64,000 nucleotides of DNA from Pseudotabrizicola sp. (GCF_030684215.1 NZ_JAUXOV010000052.1:1-64000), one strand, 5' to 3'; positions 8,246 to 17,671 are shown, counted from the stretch's first letter. Numbers and translations: made by a program. Notes: generated by a model from the sequence alone, not told the origin.

Positions 8246-8833
8246 ACGTAAGAGGGCTGCAGACTCTACCCAGATCTGGTCCCGTGAGGGGCGTTTTCAG
8301 TGACACGTCAACCATGTGGCACCTTCCCCTTGGCTTATGGCAGCAGCGAATGTTGGCCGGTCATGTGGGCAGCGGCACCCGGTCGGGGTCCGGGCGGAAG
8401 CCGAACAACAGCGCATACAGCACCTGCACCACAACCATCGTCAGCACCGTTGCAAGGGCCAGCCCGCACGTGATCGTCACCTCTCCCCCAGAACCGCGTG
8501 GCGCGGCCTGCTGATAGAGCCCTCCTGTGGGAAACGCCAGACGCATCGACTGCAGTGGCAGGACCAACCCCCTTCATGACCTGCTGGTTTCAGAAAGAGG
8601 CCTCGTTTTGACTGCTGCAGTACGAGCAAGGTATCGCGCAAACCTATCGTTCATCATTTGCAGGCCATTCGAACAGCAATCGGCTTCCACAAACACTAAG
8701 CTGTGTCTTTGATTGTGCGAGATTCAGACGGAAATTTCTAGCCAGCAACATTGGAAGCTCCTTCGGCTTTCGACACACTTTTGACAAAGTCTCTGCTCAA
8801 AGTTGATTGAAGAACGTCTATTTGTAGGCAGTC
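8246..8833. other. Decayed intergenic region
   Basis: This 588-base stretch has no intact gene. It contains the RND-pump tail remnant listed separately (8361-8567, minus strand). The rest, including an AT-richer part at 8620-8830 upstream of the response regulator, shows nothing recognisable and may include that gene's promoter. Confidence 0.45.
8361..8567 (-). pseudogene. C-terminal remnant of an RND efflux pump
   Basis: The minus-strand frame ends with a hydrophobic segment (GLALATVLTMVVVQVLYALL), then a short FGFRPDPDR tail and a stop. This is the pattern of the last membrane helix and C-terminus of AcrB/CusA-type RND transporters. Only about 65 residues remain of roughly 1,050 and no further pump sequence is visible upstream. 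It is called from resemblance to the family ending only. Confidence 0.45.
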
Positions 8834-10117
8834 ATGGCGACTGTCGCGGGAGATTGCGTGATGGTGCTAGGCTACGTTGTTGTTGGGATGGTGGGCGGAG
8901 CTGTCGGCTTTGTGGCATCCTTGACACTAGGGGCATCCTTTTGGTCAGCCATTCTGACTTACGGCCTGGTTGGGTCGATTTCGACGCTGATCCTTCCCAT
9001 TGCACGCCTCGCTTCGGACAGCGCACAGCACGTGACGCCTACAAATGCGGATACTGCGACAAGTGTCACGCCGGTCGCAGGGCAGGTTGACCATGTAGTA
9101 CCGAATGGCGCGGAAGCTGCCCCCCTGCCTGCGACCGATGTGAAAATGAGAATCCTTGCTGTTGACGACGATCCCTTCATTCTGGAGCTCGTTCCGAAGA
9201 TTGCAGCAAAGGTTGGGTGCCCGGACATCACGACAGTCAATTCCGGCGCAGATGCACTGGCCATGATCGCACAGGCGGACAAACCGTTCGATTGCCTTCT
9301 TCTGGATATCAACATGCCGGGTATGGACGGGATCGAGCTGTGCGCCCGCATCCGCGCAACGCCCGGCTATGATGAGGCTTCGATCATCATGCTGACGGCT
9401 ATGACCGACACGGATTATCTTGAGCGGGCTTTTATTGCTGGCGCTAATGACTACACCTCCAAGCCGTTTGACATCACCGAATTCGGTGAGCGTATGCAAA
9501 TCGCGCAGGCATGGACAGCCGTCAGGCGCGCCGACTTGCGTGGCGAAGATGGCCGGGGGATGGTCGGCAACGATCCCTCCCGCGACAGCCTGCGGGCCTC
9601 TAAACTGCTTCCCGGTGTTGTAAAAGCGCACTTGCTGATCAACGAAGACGCGCTCCAAAATTATCTCGCGCGATTGCCAAGTTCGGATCAGGTAAGTGCC
9701 TATGTTATGGCAATCGCCCTTGACGAGGTTGCCGAGCTTGCTGATGCCCAGCCTTCTGCAGAAGTTCTGACTGGGCTTGCGCGCGTCGCGGTTGCGATTG
9801 ATGATGTTTTCAAGGTTGATGGCTATGTCATGGCATTTGCTGACGAGGGCAGGTTTATCGTTGTGTCGCGTGCGCACAACCTTCCTGCTGCGCAGGTGAT
9901 CGAAGCTGCCATTCAGGATCGTCTTGACAAAGAGCAAATGGAAACTGGGGCAGAGCGCAGAGACCCTCCGCAGGTTTCCGTTGGCAACGCGGTGCGGCCG
10001 GGCGGGCGCAGCTCCCAGCGGGCTCGGATGGCAGTGAATTCAGCCGTCCATCTCGCCGAAGCGCGGCAATTGCAGAAAATCGGTATTGCCCCACCCATCC
10101 CCGCGATCCGTGCGTGA
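8834..10117 (+). CDS. Membrane-anchored response regulator with receiver and degenerate GGDEF-like domain
   Basis: The 427-residue product has two predicted membrane segments (about residues 9-30 and 38-58), a linker, a receiver domain (about 105-225) and a C-terminal domain (about 265-420). Receiver residues are intact: acidic Asp111/Asp112, phosphoacceptor Asp158 in LDINMPGMDG, Thr188 and Lys210. The C-terminal domain resembles a GGDEF fold, but the signature position reads ADEGRF, so cyclase activity is unlikely. It shares this architecture with the regulator at 12545-13519. An alternative ATG at about 9147 would give a soluble protein. A histidine kinase lies downstream on the same strand, separated by an IS66 remnant. 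Confidence 0.75.
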   Translation: MATVAGDCVMVLGYVVVGMVGGAVGFVASLTLGASFWSAILTYGLVGSISTLILPIARLASDSAQHVTPTNADTATSVTPVAGQVDHVVPNGAEAAPLPATDVKMRILAVDDDPFILELVPKIAAKVGCPDITTVNSGADALAMIAQADKPFDCLLLDINMPGMDGIELCARIRATPGYDEASIIMLTAMTDTDYLERAFIAGANDYTSKPFDITEFGERMQIAQAWTAVRRADLRGEDGRGMVGNDPSRDSLRASKLLPGVVKAHLLINEDALQNYLARLPSSDQVSAYVMAIALDEVAELADAQPSAEVLTGLARVAVAIDDVFKVDGYVMAFADEGRFIVVSRAHNLPAAQVIEAAIQDRLDKEQMETGAERRDPPQVSVGNAVRPGGRSSQRARMAVNSAVHLAEARQLQKIGIAPPIPAIRA

Positions 10118-10657
10118 TAGTGATGCCTGCGCAGGCCCGGTATTGGCGTTAAGGCCGCAAGCGGTACTGACCCCCGTAAGGCTTTCAGGTTGACGGCTTT
10201 TGGAATGCCCATGGCACAAGGGCGCCGCTGCGTGACGCGGGCTGGCATTTGGCGATAGCGGTCAGGGTCTTGATCAGAGAAGCGATGTCGCATTCGTCAT
10301 AACCAGCAACGAGCGCAGCCCTTTTTACAGGTCTAATTGTGTTTTCGACACGGTTGGCATCCTTTTCCTCTGGGCCATCAATGACCTTTACCCGGACGGC
10401 CTTCGATCCACCTGATCCGTCCGGTTTTCGAGTTGGTGCGTAACCGCAATCCCCCTGCAAACTCGGGTTGCAGACCGGCATGCCTCAAACGTCACCACAC
10501 CGAAACCTTGGGCGAACCTAGCGCTTGCCCGAGACTATTTCGATCAGCCGGGTTAGTGTATTTCGAATGAGAGGATTGCCTGTTCCGCCCCAACGGTGGA
10601 TGAACGAGTTTGGCTTGGGATGTTCAACTCCTACACTTCGCCAACAACAGGTGCCCG
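10118..10657. other. Intergenic region with transposase remnant
   Basis: This 540-base region separates a response regulator from its probable kinase. It contains the IS66-like remnant listed at 10185-10355. The remainder shows no convincing gene. If the two genes were once an operon, this insertion and its decay would have separated them. Confidence 0.45.
10185..10355 (-). mobile_element. IS66-family transposase C-terminal remnant
   Basis: The minus-strand frame reads NRVENTIRPVKRAALVAGYDE, then IASLIKT, then a closing PASRSGALVPWAF. These match in order the C-terminal landmarks of IS66 TnpC transposases (VEN-IRP, LFAG-DE, IASLIET, LPW-F), with residues missing between blocks. It is a decayed fragment without visible ends. 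Confidence 0.5.
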
Positions 10658-12505
10658 ATGGATACGATCACGATGAACACGGATGCGCTCACTGCCGTTG
10701 GGCTTGCAGTGCTGGTTCTCGATGAGCAGAACCAAATTATTGATGGCAATGTCTCTGCATTCCAACTTCTGGGCCGAGAGCCGGATGAGGTGATCGGCAA
10801 ATCAGTTCTTTCCCTTTTGCCACTAACTGTTTTGCACGAACGGGAAGCCACGTGCCCAAAGGCCCCAAAGCTGATTATGGCACAGGAACTGGTCGTCCGG
10901 GCCCCTACGGAAAGCCCCCTTTTTCTTTCCGTAAGCGTTTCAAGCTGTACCGATGCCTTGGGTCAGGTTCGGTCAACGGTTCTGATGCGTGACGTATCTG
11001 CAGAACGCAGGGATCTGGACATTGCCCAAAAGGAACTGGCGCTATCCGCACATGCCATCCAGAGGGCCAAGATCGGCGTCTTTGAGTACGACCCGGCAAC
11101 GGACACCGTTACTGTGTCAGCCGTGTGGCGGGAACTATTGGAGATAGCGCCAGACGAGCAGCTTGACATGCAGGAGGAATGGCGGAGCCGCGTCCATCCA
11201 GATGATCTGGCCATAGCAATCAGACCCGTTCAACTTTGTCTGGAGGGCCTCGTTGAGCGCGCAAGCTGCGAATACCGGCTTCAGTCGCGAGATCGGACGC
11301 ACTGGCGATGGATGCAAACCAACATCGCGGTTCTGCATCGCGATTCATCAGGATCAGCAACGCGGATCGTGGGTGCGCAAATTGATGTCTCCGAGCGGAA
11401 ACAAACCGAAGAAGATCTGCAACGCAGCCTTGAGCAATTTCGCTCTTCATTCGAGCATGCGCCAATCGGCAAGGCTATCGTACGGCTGGACGGACGTTGG
11501 TTGAAAGTAAACTCCGCCCTGTGCAATCTGTTCGGCTACACAGAAGAAGAATTGCTTCAAACCGATTTTCAGTCTTTGACCCATCCTGATGATCTTGAAG
11601 CTGATCTCGCCAATGCCGCCCCCTTGATTAAAGGCGAGATTAACTCCTATCAGATGGAAAAGCGCTATATTCGGTCAAACGGCGCAGTCATGTGGTGTCT
11701 CTTGAGCGTCGGTCTGGTCCGGGATGGACAGGGTCGGCCAGATCACGGCGTGGCACAGGTCGTTGACATCACAGAACAGCGACGTCTAGATCAGCTGAAA
11801 AGTGATTTTATTGCAGTTGTAAGCCATGAATTGCGCACACCGCTGACATCAGTTCTCGGCGCAGTCTCTTTGCTTGAGACGTTTGAGGATGAAGGTTTTT
11901 CTGATGAAGTGCAGCGGCTATTGTTTATCGCAAAGACAAATGGCGAACGACTTCGCAATCTGATTAATGATATTCTCGACTTTCAAAAGTTTTCTGCCCA
12001 TCAAATGCGATTTACAATTGTGCCATGCCCGGTCGCGTCGCTGGTTGAAGAAACCCTGCTTGCCAACCTGGCTTTGGTTGACAAATATACAGTGCGCTTC
12101 AAACCTACCCTTCCTGACCGATCCTTGGTGGGTCTGATCGATCCGAAACGGTTTCACCAGATCATGGCCAATCTTCTGACCAACGCCGCAAAATTTGCAC
12201 ACCCTGAAACTGAAATTGAAGTAACTGCAAACGGGTTGGGATCCACTATTCGCGTCTCAATCAGTAACATAGGTCCGGGAATTCCTGACTCGTTTCACAA
12301 TCTGGTATTCAAACCCTTTTCTCAGGCAGAGAATCCTTCCGACCGCAAATCCGGAGGGACGGGATTGGGGCTTAGCATAACCAAGCAGATTGTTGAGCAG
12401 ATGGGTGGCACAATCGGCTTTGAAAGCGCCCCAGGTGCCCTAACGACATTCTGGTTCACCTTTCAGGCTACAAGTTCCGGGACGTTAGGATCTGAAAGTA
12501 AGTGA
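10658..12505 (+). CDS. Soluble sensor histidine kinase with three PAS domains
   Basis: This 615-residue kinase has no membrane segment, so it probably senses a cytoplasmic signal. Three PAS-type domains cover about residues 8-120, 135-260 and 265-375; the second and third have the HPDDL motif typical of PAS_3 folds. A HisKA domain follows with SHELRTPL (phosphorylated His near 390), then an HATPase_c domain with NLLTNAAKF and the G-box GTGLGLSI near 575. The ATG at 10658 follows AACAGGTG; the upstream in-frame ATG at 10610 is less likely. Response-regulator genes flank it on both sides, and these are its likely partners. No output to a specific gene can be inferred. Confidence 0.85.
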   Translation: MDTITMNTDALTAVGLAVLVLDEQNQIIDGNVSAFQLLGREPDEVIGKSVLSLLPLTVLHEREATCPKAPKLIMAQELVVRAPTESPLFLSVSVSSCTDALGQVRSTVLMRDVSAERRDLDIAQKELALSAHAIQRAKIGVFEYDPATDTVTVSAVWRELLEIAPDEQLDMQEEWRSRVHPDDLAIAIRPVQLCLEGLVERASCEYRLQSRDRTHWRWMQTNIAVLHRDSSGSATRIVGAQIDVSERKQTEEDLQRSLEQFRSSFEHAPIGKAIVRLDGRWLKVNSALCNLFGYTEEELLQTDFQSLTHPDDLEADLANAAPLIKGEINSYQMEKRYIRSNGAVMWCLLSVGLVRDGQGRPDHGVAQVVDITEQRRLDQLKSDFIAVVSHELRTPLTSVLGAVSLLETFEDEGFSDEVQRLLFIAKTNGERLRNLINDILDFQKFSAHQMRFTIVPCPVASLVEETLLANLALVDKYTVRFKPTLPDRSLVGLIDPKRFHQIMANLLTNAAKFAHPETEIEVTANGLGSTIRVSISNIGPGIPDSFHNLVFKPFSQAENPSDRKSGGTGLGLSITKQIVEQMGGTIGFESAPGALTTFWFTFQATSSGTLGSESK

Positions 12506-12544
12506 GAACCAAAGAGACCTGCGCTTCACGCAAAGTCTAAAAAA

Positions 12545-13519
12545 CTAGCCGTGCCGAATGTTTATCGTAGGCTTTGCGTCTCGCTTGGCAATCGATCTGC
12601 TCTCTGCGCGGGCTACTGCTCTTATGATTGACCGTGGTACTTCGGCGATATCATTGCAATCAGGCCTGATCGGGTTGCCGATGGAGATCTCGATATCCAT
12701 AGGATCACCATTATCATATTCGGTGTTCTTTTCGTCGAGCACATACTGAACTTCTGCTTCGATCTCTGATGACGAAAGCAAGGCAGCGCTGTTCGAAAGA
12801 GCAATGAATGTTCCGTTTCCTGCGTAGGACAGGAAGCTCAGATTTGTCCTCAGGACTTCATTTATCGCATCCGCGATATCGCGGAGCGCATGGCCCATCT
12901 CTTCGGGGAGGGCCTTGGATTGGATCCTCTCCACCCAGTCAATCTTTACTCCAATGACCTGAGATGCGGCGAGTCCGGCACGCGAGCTTTGCGTCAAGTA
13001 GTTCTTAAGCGCGTTGATGTCGATGAAGTTCTCTACCCCTTGAAAACTGGTGGGGTGGCCAAGGTCAAGCATGTCCTTCGTTGCACTGTCCTGTTGCTTT
13101 TCAGTCGCCGAAGCAATGGCCGTAAGAGCCTCTCTGCGCGCGACAACAAGTTCCTGCGCCATACGAAGTCGCGCACCTAGCTCTTTAATATCAAAAGGCT
13201 TGGTCGCATAATCAGTCGCGCCTGCTTTGAAGGCGCGATCAAGGAACTCGCTTTCGTGCATCGCTGTCAGCATAATGATGGGTGTTTTTTGATGTTTCTC
13301 AAGCTGTCGGATACGGCTACAAAGCTCGATCCCGTCCATGCCAGGCATGTTCACGTCGAGGAGTAGACAGTCGAATTCAAGACCGTCCTGAGCGAGAATT
13401 TTCAGCGCATCGCTTGCTGACGAGCAAGTCGTAACCTCGGGAAATCCGGCCTTCGCGGCAAGCATCGGGATCAGCTCAAGGATGAAGGGCGTATCGTCCA
13501 CCGCAAGGATTTTCATCAT
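12545..13519 (-). CDS. Response regulator with receiver and degenerate GGDEF-like domain
   Basis: The 324-residue protein has an N-terminal receiver domain with Asp8/Asp9, phosphoacceptor Asp55 (LLLDVNMPGMDG), Thr85 and Lys107. A linker leads to a C-terminal domain that aligns with the one in the regulator at 8834-10117. At the GGDEF position it reads AGNGTF, so it should not make cyclic di-GMP. The start at 13519 (MMKILAVDD) fits the receiver fold; a longer frame to 13564 would add an unrelated leader. It is convergent with the kinase gene, with only 39 bases between the stops. The two regulators may compete for the same kinase. Confidence 0.8.
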   Translation of the reverse strand: MMKILAVDDTPFILELIPMLAAKAGFPEVTTCSSASDALKILAQDGLEFDCLLLDVNMPGMDGIELCSRIRQLEKHQKTPIIMLTAMHESEFLDRAFKAGATDYATKPFDIKELGARLRMAQELVVARREALTAIASATEKQQDSATKDMLDLGHPTSFQGVENFIDINALKNYLTQSSRAGLAASQVIGVKIDWVERIQSKALPEEMGHALRDIADAINEVLRTNLSFLSYAGNGTFIALSNSAALLSSSEIEAEVQYVLDEKNTEYDNGDPMDIEISIGNPIRPDCNDIAEVPRSIIRAVARAESRSIAKRDAKPTINIRHG

Positions 13520-13859
13520 TGTCTTCTTATCACCGCCTGGAGGCCAACTGTGATCCAAAAACATGGATGATCTACTGACAATGGCGAACTTTCACCTTCG
13601 CGTTGTATCATGCACAGAATGCCGTTGGATACTTTTTTGTGAGGAGCTGGCCAAAATTCGGAGTGGATGCGGTTGGCGCATCGGTTTTTCGGGGGGGTGA
13701 GCAAGTCTTGGGGGTCATCAGGTAGCGCGGTGGTTTTCTTGTTTCTGAAACCACCATGGAACGCGGATAGCCGTCGTGGCAAGGCCTGAAAACCGAACCA
13801 CAAAAACGCATCTTATTTGGATGTGTGGGCAAGGCGAAGGTGGGCCGCACTGCGCAAGT
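13520..13859. other. Gene-free stretch with a hairpin
   Basis: This 340-base region lies between the regulator and the downstream end of the EamA transporter gene. An 8-bp inverted repeat (GGTGGTTT at 13729-13736 with AAACCACC at 13748-13755) could form a hairpin. No frame resembles a known protein. Confidence 0.4.
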
Positions 13860-14717
13860 TCATCGACGCAGGACGATCAACCCTGACACAACAATAAGAA
13901 ACGCCCCGATCAGCATTGCCGGAGCAGGCACATCGCCAAAGACAAGAAAGCCGAAAGCCGCGCCCCAAACCAGCAAGGAATATTGCAGCGGGGCGACCAC
14001 AGAGGCATCCGCCAGTTTCAGCGCGCGTGTCACCAGCATGTGTGCTGCCGTCGCCACCACCCCCAGCAAAAACAGCAGTGCCAGATCGCTTCCCGACTGG
14101 ACCGGCTGCCAGTCAAACGGCGCGAGTGCCAGACCGGCAAGCGTTGCCGCCGCAAGCTGGAAAAAGACCAGATCACGGTCGGCGGTTTCACGAAGCGACC
14201 GACCCAAAACCATGATCGCCGCAAAGGCTGCGGTGCCCAGCAAGGCAAAGAACGCGCCCGTGCCAGATATTTGCAATGACGGGGCAAGCAGGATCAACAC
14301 TCCGGTAAAGCCAACAGCAACCGCAACCCAAGTGCGTTTGCCAACGTGTTCACCCAACAGAAAGGGCGAGATCGCAACAACATAGATCGGCGCGGCCATC
14401 CAGAACGCCATGACATCGGCCAAAGGCATGGAAGACACGGCAAGATAAAAACAAAAGACCTCGGCCGTGGCACAAAATGCTCGCAGGGCTTGCAGGCGCG
14501 GGCGGGGCGCCGACCGGATACGATCCAAGACGCGACCGCCTCGCATGAGAAGTGGTGCCATAATCAATCCGGCCGCCAGCGAACGCAGCAAAATTACCTG
14601 CGCCACCCCGTAATCGGCGACCAGCCATTTGCCAATCGCATCATTGCCGGCAAAAGCCGCCATTCCCAGCAGCATCAGAAGCGCGCCGGCCATATTGCCC
14701 GTCAGTCCCGGTTTCAT
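13860..14717 (-). CDS. EamA/DMT-family transporter
   Basis: This 285-residue inner-membrane protein has ten predicted helices arranged as two EamA repeats (about residues 8-140 and 155-285). The first repeat shows the typical conserved start AFAGNDAIGKWL; the second contains PLQYSLLVWGAAFGFLVFGD. Such proteins export or exchange metabolites or amino acids; the substrate cannot be predicted. It lies downstream of the TRAP/XylX operon on the same strand, behind a strong hairpin, so it is probably transcribed separately. Confidence 0.8.
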   Translation of the reverse strand: MKPGLTGNMAGALLMLLGMAAFAGNDAIGKWLVADYGVAQVILLRSLAAGLIMAPLLMRGGRVLDRIRSAPRPRLQALRAFCATAEVFCFYLAVSSMPLADVMAFWMAAPIYVVAISPFLLGEHVGKRTWVAVAVGFTGVLILLAPSLQISGTGAFFALLGTAAFAAIMVLGRSLRETADRDLVFFQLAAATLAGLALAPFDWQPVQSGSDLALLFLLGVVATAAHMLVTRALKLADASVVAPLQYSLLVWGAAFGFLVFGDVPAPAMLIGAFLIVVSGLIVLRR

Positions 14718-14738
14718 TATAAGGCCCCGTTATCATTC

Positions 14739-14774
14739 AGGCACCCGGAAGCCGGTATCGGCCTCCGGGTGCCT
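14739..14774 (-). terminator. Hairpin terminator after the sugar-acid TRAP operon
   Basis: An 11-bp outer stem (AGGCACCCGGA at 14739-14749 with 14764-14774) and a 4-bp inner stem (GCCG/CGGC) close a GTAT loop, with single-base bulges between them. It lies 30 bases after the dctP stop and before the EamA gene. There is no clear U-run on the minus strand, so it may act as a partial terminator or as an RNA 3' end. Confidence 0.7.
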
Positions 14775-14804
14775 TGTCAGTGAAAGATGCTCACGACGCG
14801 CAGG

Positions 14805-15818
14805 TTATTGGGCAGCGCGCAGTTCGGTCAGGATCTGCTGAACCTGATCGACGACATCTTCCCCGATGGTCGCTTTGTGCTTTTCATAGACGACCTGTGA
14901 TTTCTCCAGCATGGCCGCCTGGTCTTCGGGCGAAATGGTGTTGAACTTCAATCCGGCCTCTTCCATCTTGGCCAGGGACTTCAGGTTAAGCTCCTGAATT
15001 GCTGCGCGTTCCACGTCGCGCCCGACGATGGTGCAGTCGCGCAGGGCCTGCTGTTCTTCGGGCGAATAGGTGTTGAAGATCGCCTTTGAGAACAGGAACA
15101 GGAATGGCGTATAGGCGTGCCGGGTTTCGCTGATGTACGATTGCACCTCGTAGAACTTTGACGTGTCGATGGTCACATATGGGTTTTCCTGTGCATCAAT
15201 CGCTTTGGTTTCCAGCGCCGAGAAGACCTCGCCAAAGGACATGGGCGTCGCATTGGCCCCAAAGTTCGAGAAGGTGTCGAGGAAAATGTTGTTCTGCATC
15301 ACCCTCACTTTCATTCCCTCGAAATCTTCCCATGTCTCGATGGGCCGCTGCGAGTTGGACATGTTGCGGAAGCCGTTTTCCCAGTAGCCCAGGTTGACCA
15401 GCCCGACCGCGTCCAGCTTTTCGTTCAGACTTTCGCCAAAAGGCCCGTCCATCACGGCGTAGGCCTCTTCCGGGGTGCGGAACAGGAAGGGCAGGTCAAA
15501 GACGCCAAGCGCGGATTCCATGCCGACCAGCGGTGATGACGACGTGACAACTGCCTCTTGCAGACCGCTGCGCACGGCTTGCGTTGCCTGCAGGTCACCC
15601 CCAAGCGCACCGCCCCAGAAGCCTTGCATCTTCATCATGCCGCCGGTCTTCTCGTCCAGACAGGTCTGCATGGCTTGCATGCCAACAGCGACGGGATGAT
15701 CCTCGTTGATGCCGTTCGAGACGCGGAATGTCCGCTCTTTGAACTGCGCGAATGCGGGGCTTGCAGCTGCAATCACCGTTGTCAGGCAAAGTGCCGTTCT
15801 AAGTACAGAGTGTTTCAT
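14805..15818 (-). CDS. dctP: TRAP transporter substrate-binding protein (DctP family)
   Basis: This is a 337-residue periplasmic binding protein with a Sec signal peptide ending near AFAQF. The segment FEGMKVRVMQNN near residue 165 carries the ligand-carboxylate arginine, followed by the ALETKAIDAQENP motif typical of the family. The ATG at 15818 has a strong GGGAGGAAAC upstream; the longer open frame is spurious. It is the last gene of the XylX-dctQ-dctM-dctP operon. That position, next to XylX and XylD enzymes, suggests that it imports a sugar acid such as a pentonate. Confidence 0.88.
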   Translation of the reverse strand: MKHSVLRTALCLTTVIAAASPAFAQFKERTFRVSNGINEDHPVAVGMQAMQTCLDEKTGGMMKMQGFWGGALGGDLQATQAVRSGLQEAVVTSSSPLVGMESALGVFDLPFLFRTPEEAYAVMDGPFGESLNEKLDAVGLVNLGYWENGFRNMSNSQRPIETWEDFEGMKVRVMQNNIFLDTFSNFGANATPMSFGEVFSALETKAIDAQENPYVTIDTSKFYEVQSYISETRHAYTPFLFLFSKAIFNTYSPEEQQALRDCTIVGRDVERAAIQELNLKSLAKMEEAGLKFNTISPEDQAAMLEKSQVVYEKHKATIGEDVVDQVQQILTELRAAQ

Positions 15819-15841
15819 AGTTTCCTCCCTTGGATTTGTCG

Positions 15842-17119
15842 TCAGTAGAACCATTTTGCCGGGACGATCACGAGGCTGGGAAACGCGACCAGCAGCAGGA
15901 TCACCAGAACTTGGGCGATCAGGAACGGCCAAACGCCGCGTATGACCTTGCCAAGCGGCACCCGTCCCACACCGCTGACCACGTTCAGCACGACGCCGAC
16001 CGGCGGCGTCAGCAAACCGATGCAACAGTTCATGATGAACATGACGCCGAAATAGACTGGGTCGATCCCGGCCTTGGCGACGATTGGCATCAGCACAGGT
16101 GTCAGGATCAATATCGTCGGTGTCAGATCGAGCGCGGTGCCCACCACCATGATCAGCAGCATGATGACCAACATCAACACGCGCGGGCTATCGATCAGCG
16201 GCTCGATATATCCGATGATTTCATTCGGAATATTGGCCGCCGTGATCAGCCAGGCCGAAACCAGCGCCGCGCAGACCAGAAACATGATCGCCGACGTGGT
16301 GCGCCCGGCTGCGATCAACACGCGCGGCAGGTCTGAAATCTTGAGTTCGCGGTAAACAAACACACCAACGAACAGCGCGTAGAAGGCAGCAATGACCGCC
16401 GCCTCGGTCGGGGTAACCACGCCCATCTTGATGCCACCCAGGATGATCACCGGCATGCCAAGCGCCCAAACCGCCCGACCTGACGCCCGGCCTCGTTCCG
16501 CCCACCCGGTCCGCGGCAGTGTTTCCACATTGTCGTTGCGGGCCACGATCAGCCAGGTCACAACCAAGGCCAACCCCATCATCATACCCGGCACGATGCC
16601 TGCCATGAAGAGCTGCGAGATCGAGACGTTGGCGGCTACACCGAAGATAATGAACGCCATTGACGGCGGGATCACAGGCGCGATGACCCCGCCCGCAGCG
16701 ATCAGCCCCGCCGACCGCGGCACGTTATAGCCCGCCTTTGCCATCATAGGAATCAGGATCGCGGCCAGTGCCGCTGTATCCGCTGCCGCTGACCCCGAGA
16801 TAGATGCCATGATGACAGCCGCAATAATCGCAACCAGACCAAGCCCACCCCGGATATGGCCGACGCAGGTGATTGCAAACTCGATGATGCGTTTGGACAG
16901 ACCACCGGCATTCATCAGCTCACCCGCAAGGATGAAGAAAGGAATGGCCAGCAGCGTAAAAGTGTCTGCACCGATCAGCATGTTTTGGGCGATGATCTGG
17001 GTGTTGAACATGCCCATGAAAGACATGAGCATCACGCCGCAGAAAATCAGCGCAAAGGCTACTGGCACACCAAGCGCCATAGACCCCAGAAGCGACACAA
17101 TGAAAACGAGCAGGGTCAT
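15842..17119 (-). CDS. dctM: TRAP transporter large permease (DctM family)
   Basis: This 425-residue membrane protein is the transport subunit, with about 12 helices. Family motifs include IPFFILAGELMNAGG near residue 60, ASISGSAAADTAAL near 107 and CIGLLTPPVGVVLNVV near 360. Its ATG overlaps the dctQ stop by four bases (ATGA), and dctP follows after 23 bases. It forms the Na+-dependent channel for the ligand delivered by the downstream binding protein. Confidence 0.88.
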   Translation of the reverse strand: MTLLVFIVSLLGSMALGVPVAFALIFCGVMLMSFMGMFNTQIIAQNMLIGADTFTLLAIPFFILAGELMNAGGLSKRIIEFAITCVGHIRGGLGLVAIIAAVIMASISGSAAADTAALAAILIPMMAKAGYNVPRSAGLIAAGGVIAPVIPPSMAFIIFGVAANVSISQLFMAGIVPGMMMGLALVVTWLIVARNDNVETLPRTGWAERGRASGRAVWALGMPVIILGGIKMGVVTPTEAAVIAAFYALFVGVFVYRELKISDLPRVLIAAGRTTSAIMFLVCAALVSAWLITAANIPNEIIGYIEPLIDSPRVLMLVIMLLIMVVGTALDLTPTILILTPVLMPIVAKAGIDPVYFGVMFIMNCCIGLLTPPVGVVLNVVSGVGRVPLGKVIRGVWPFLIAQVLVILLLVAFPSLVIVPAKWFY

Positions 17120-17670
17120 TCGCCGCGGTCCCCCGCCTTGACCTTGTCGGCCGTGCCGTAAAGATCTTCTATTTCGCCGCCAAATCCCCGAATTTCAGCT
17201 TCGGTGATGCGGCCTGTGGCCAAGCGTAAAAGACGCTCCAGCGTGATCAGGATGATGCCAGCTCCGGTGAACAGCCCAATCCCGTAGACCCAGGCCATAG
17301 ACAGGCCAGAGACGGGCGCATTCATCGAGGCATTGATGGGCAGCTGTTTCCAGGTGCCATGCGTCAACACAACCGCACAGCCCAAAATCAGCAGATCTGA
17401 CATTCCCATCAACACCAACCGGCCCTGACGCCCGAATTGCGCCACAACGGTTTCCATCCCCATGTGCTGGCGATGGTGATAGACGACAACCGCTCCGATA
17501 AAGGTCAGCCAGACAAAGGCAAAACGCGATAGCTCGTCCGAAAGCGGAATGCCTGAATTCATGGTGTAGCGCATGACAACGTTCACGAAGACCATAAGCG
17601 CCATGCTTGCCAACAACAGGGCAAGGAGGATGTCCAGGAACTGAAAAAAGAACCGCGACACCCGCTTCAT
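17116..17670 (-). CDS. dctQ: TRAP transporter small permease (DctQ family)
   Basis: This is a 184-residue four-helix membrane subunit. The ATG at 17670 gives the natural N-terminus KRVSRFFFQFLD and begins one base after the stop of the XylX-like gene; AGGG lies upstream. The conserved SDELSRFAFVWLTFIGAV segment is near residue 45. It is co-transcribed with dctM and dctP. The C-terminal tail is charged and somewhat longer than in the TRAP set at 4.8 kb. Confidence 0.85.
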   Translation of the reverse strand: MKRVSRFFFQFLDILLALLLASMALMVFVNVVMRYTMNSGIPLSDELSRFAFVWLTFIGAVVVYHHRQHMGMETVVAQFGRQGRLVLMGMSDLLILGCAVVLTHGTWKQLPINASMNAPVSGLSMAWVYGIGLFTGAGIILITLERLLRLATGRITEAEIRGFGGEIEDLYGTADKVKAGDRGE

Positions 17671-17671
17671 G

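Noticed and set aside
13570-13859. Short minus-strand frames near 13.6-13.85 kb as a small gene
   Set aside because: They have poor start contexts, low-complexity composition and no recognisable motif.
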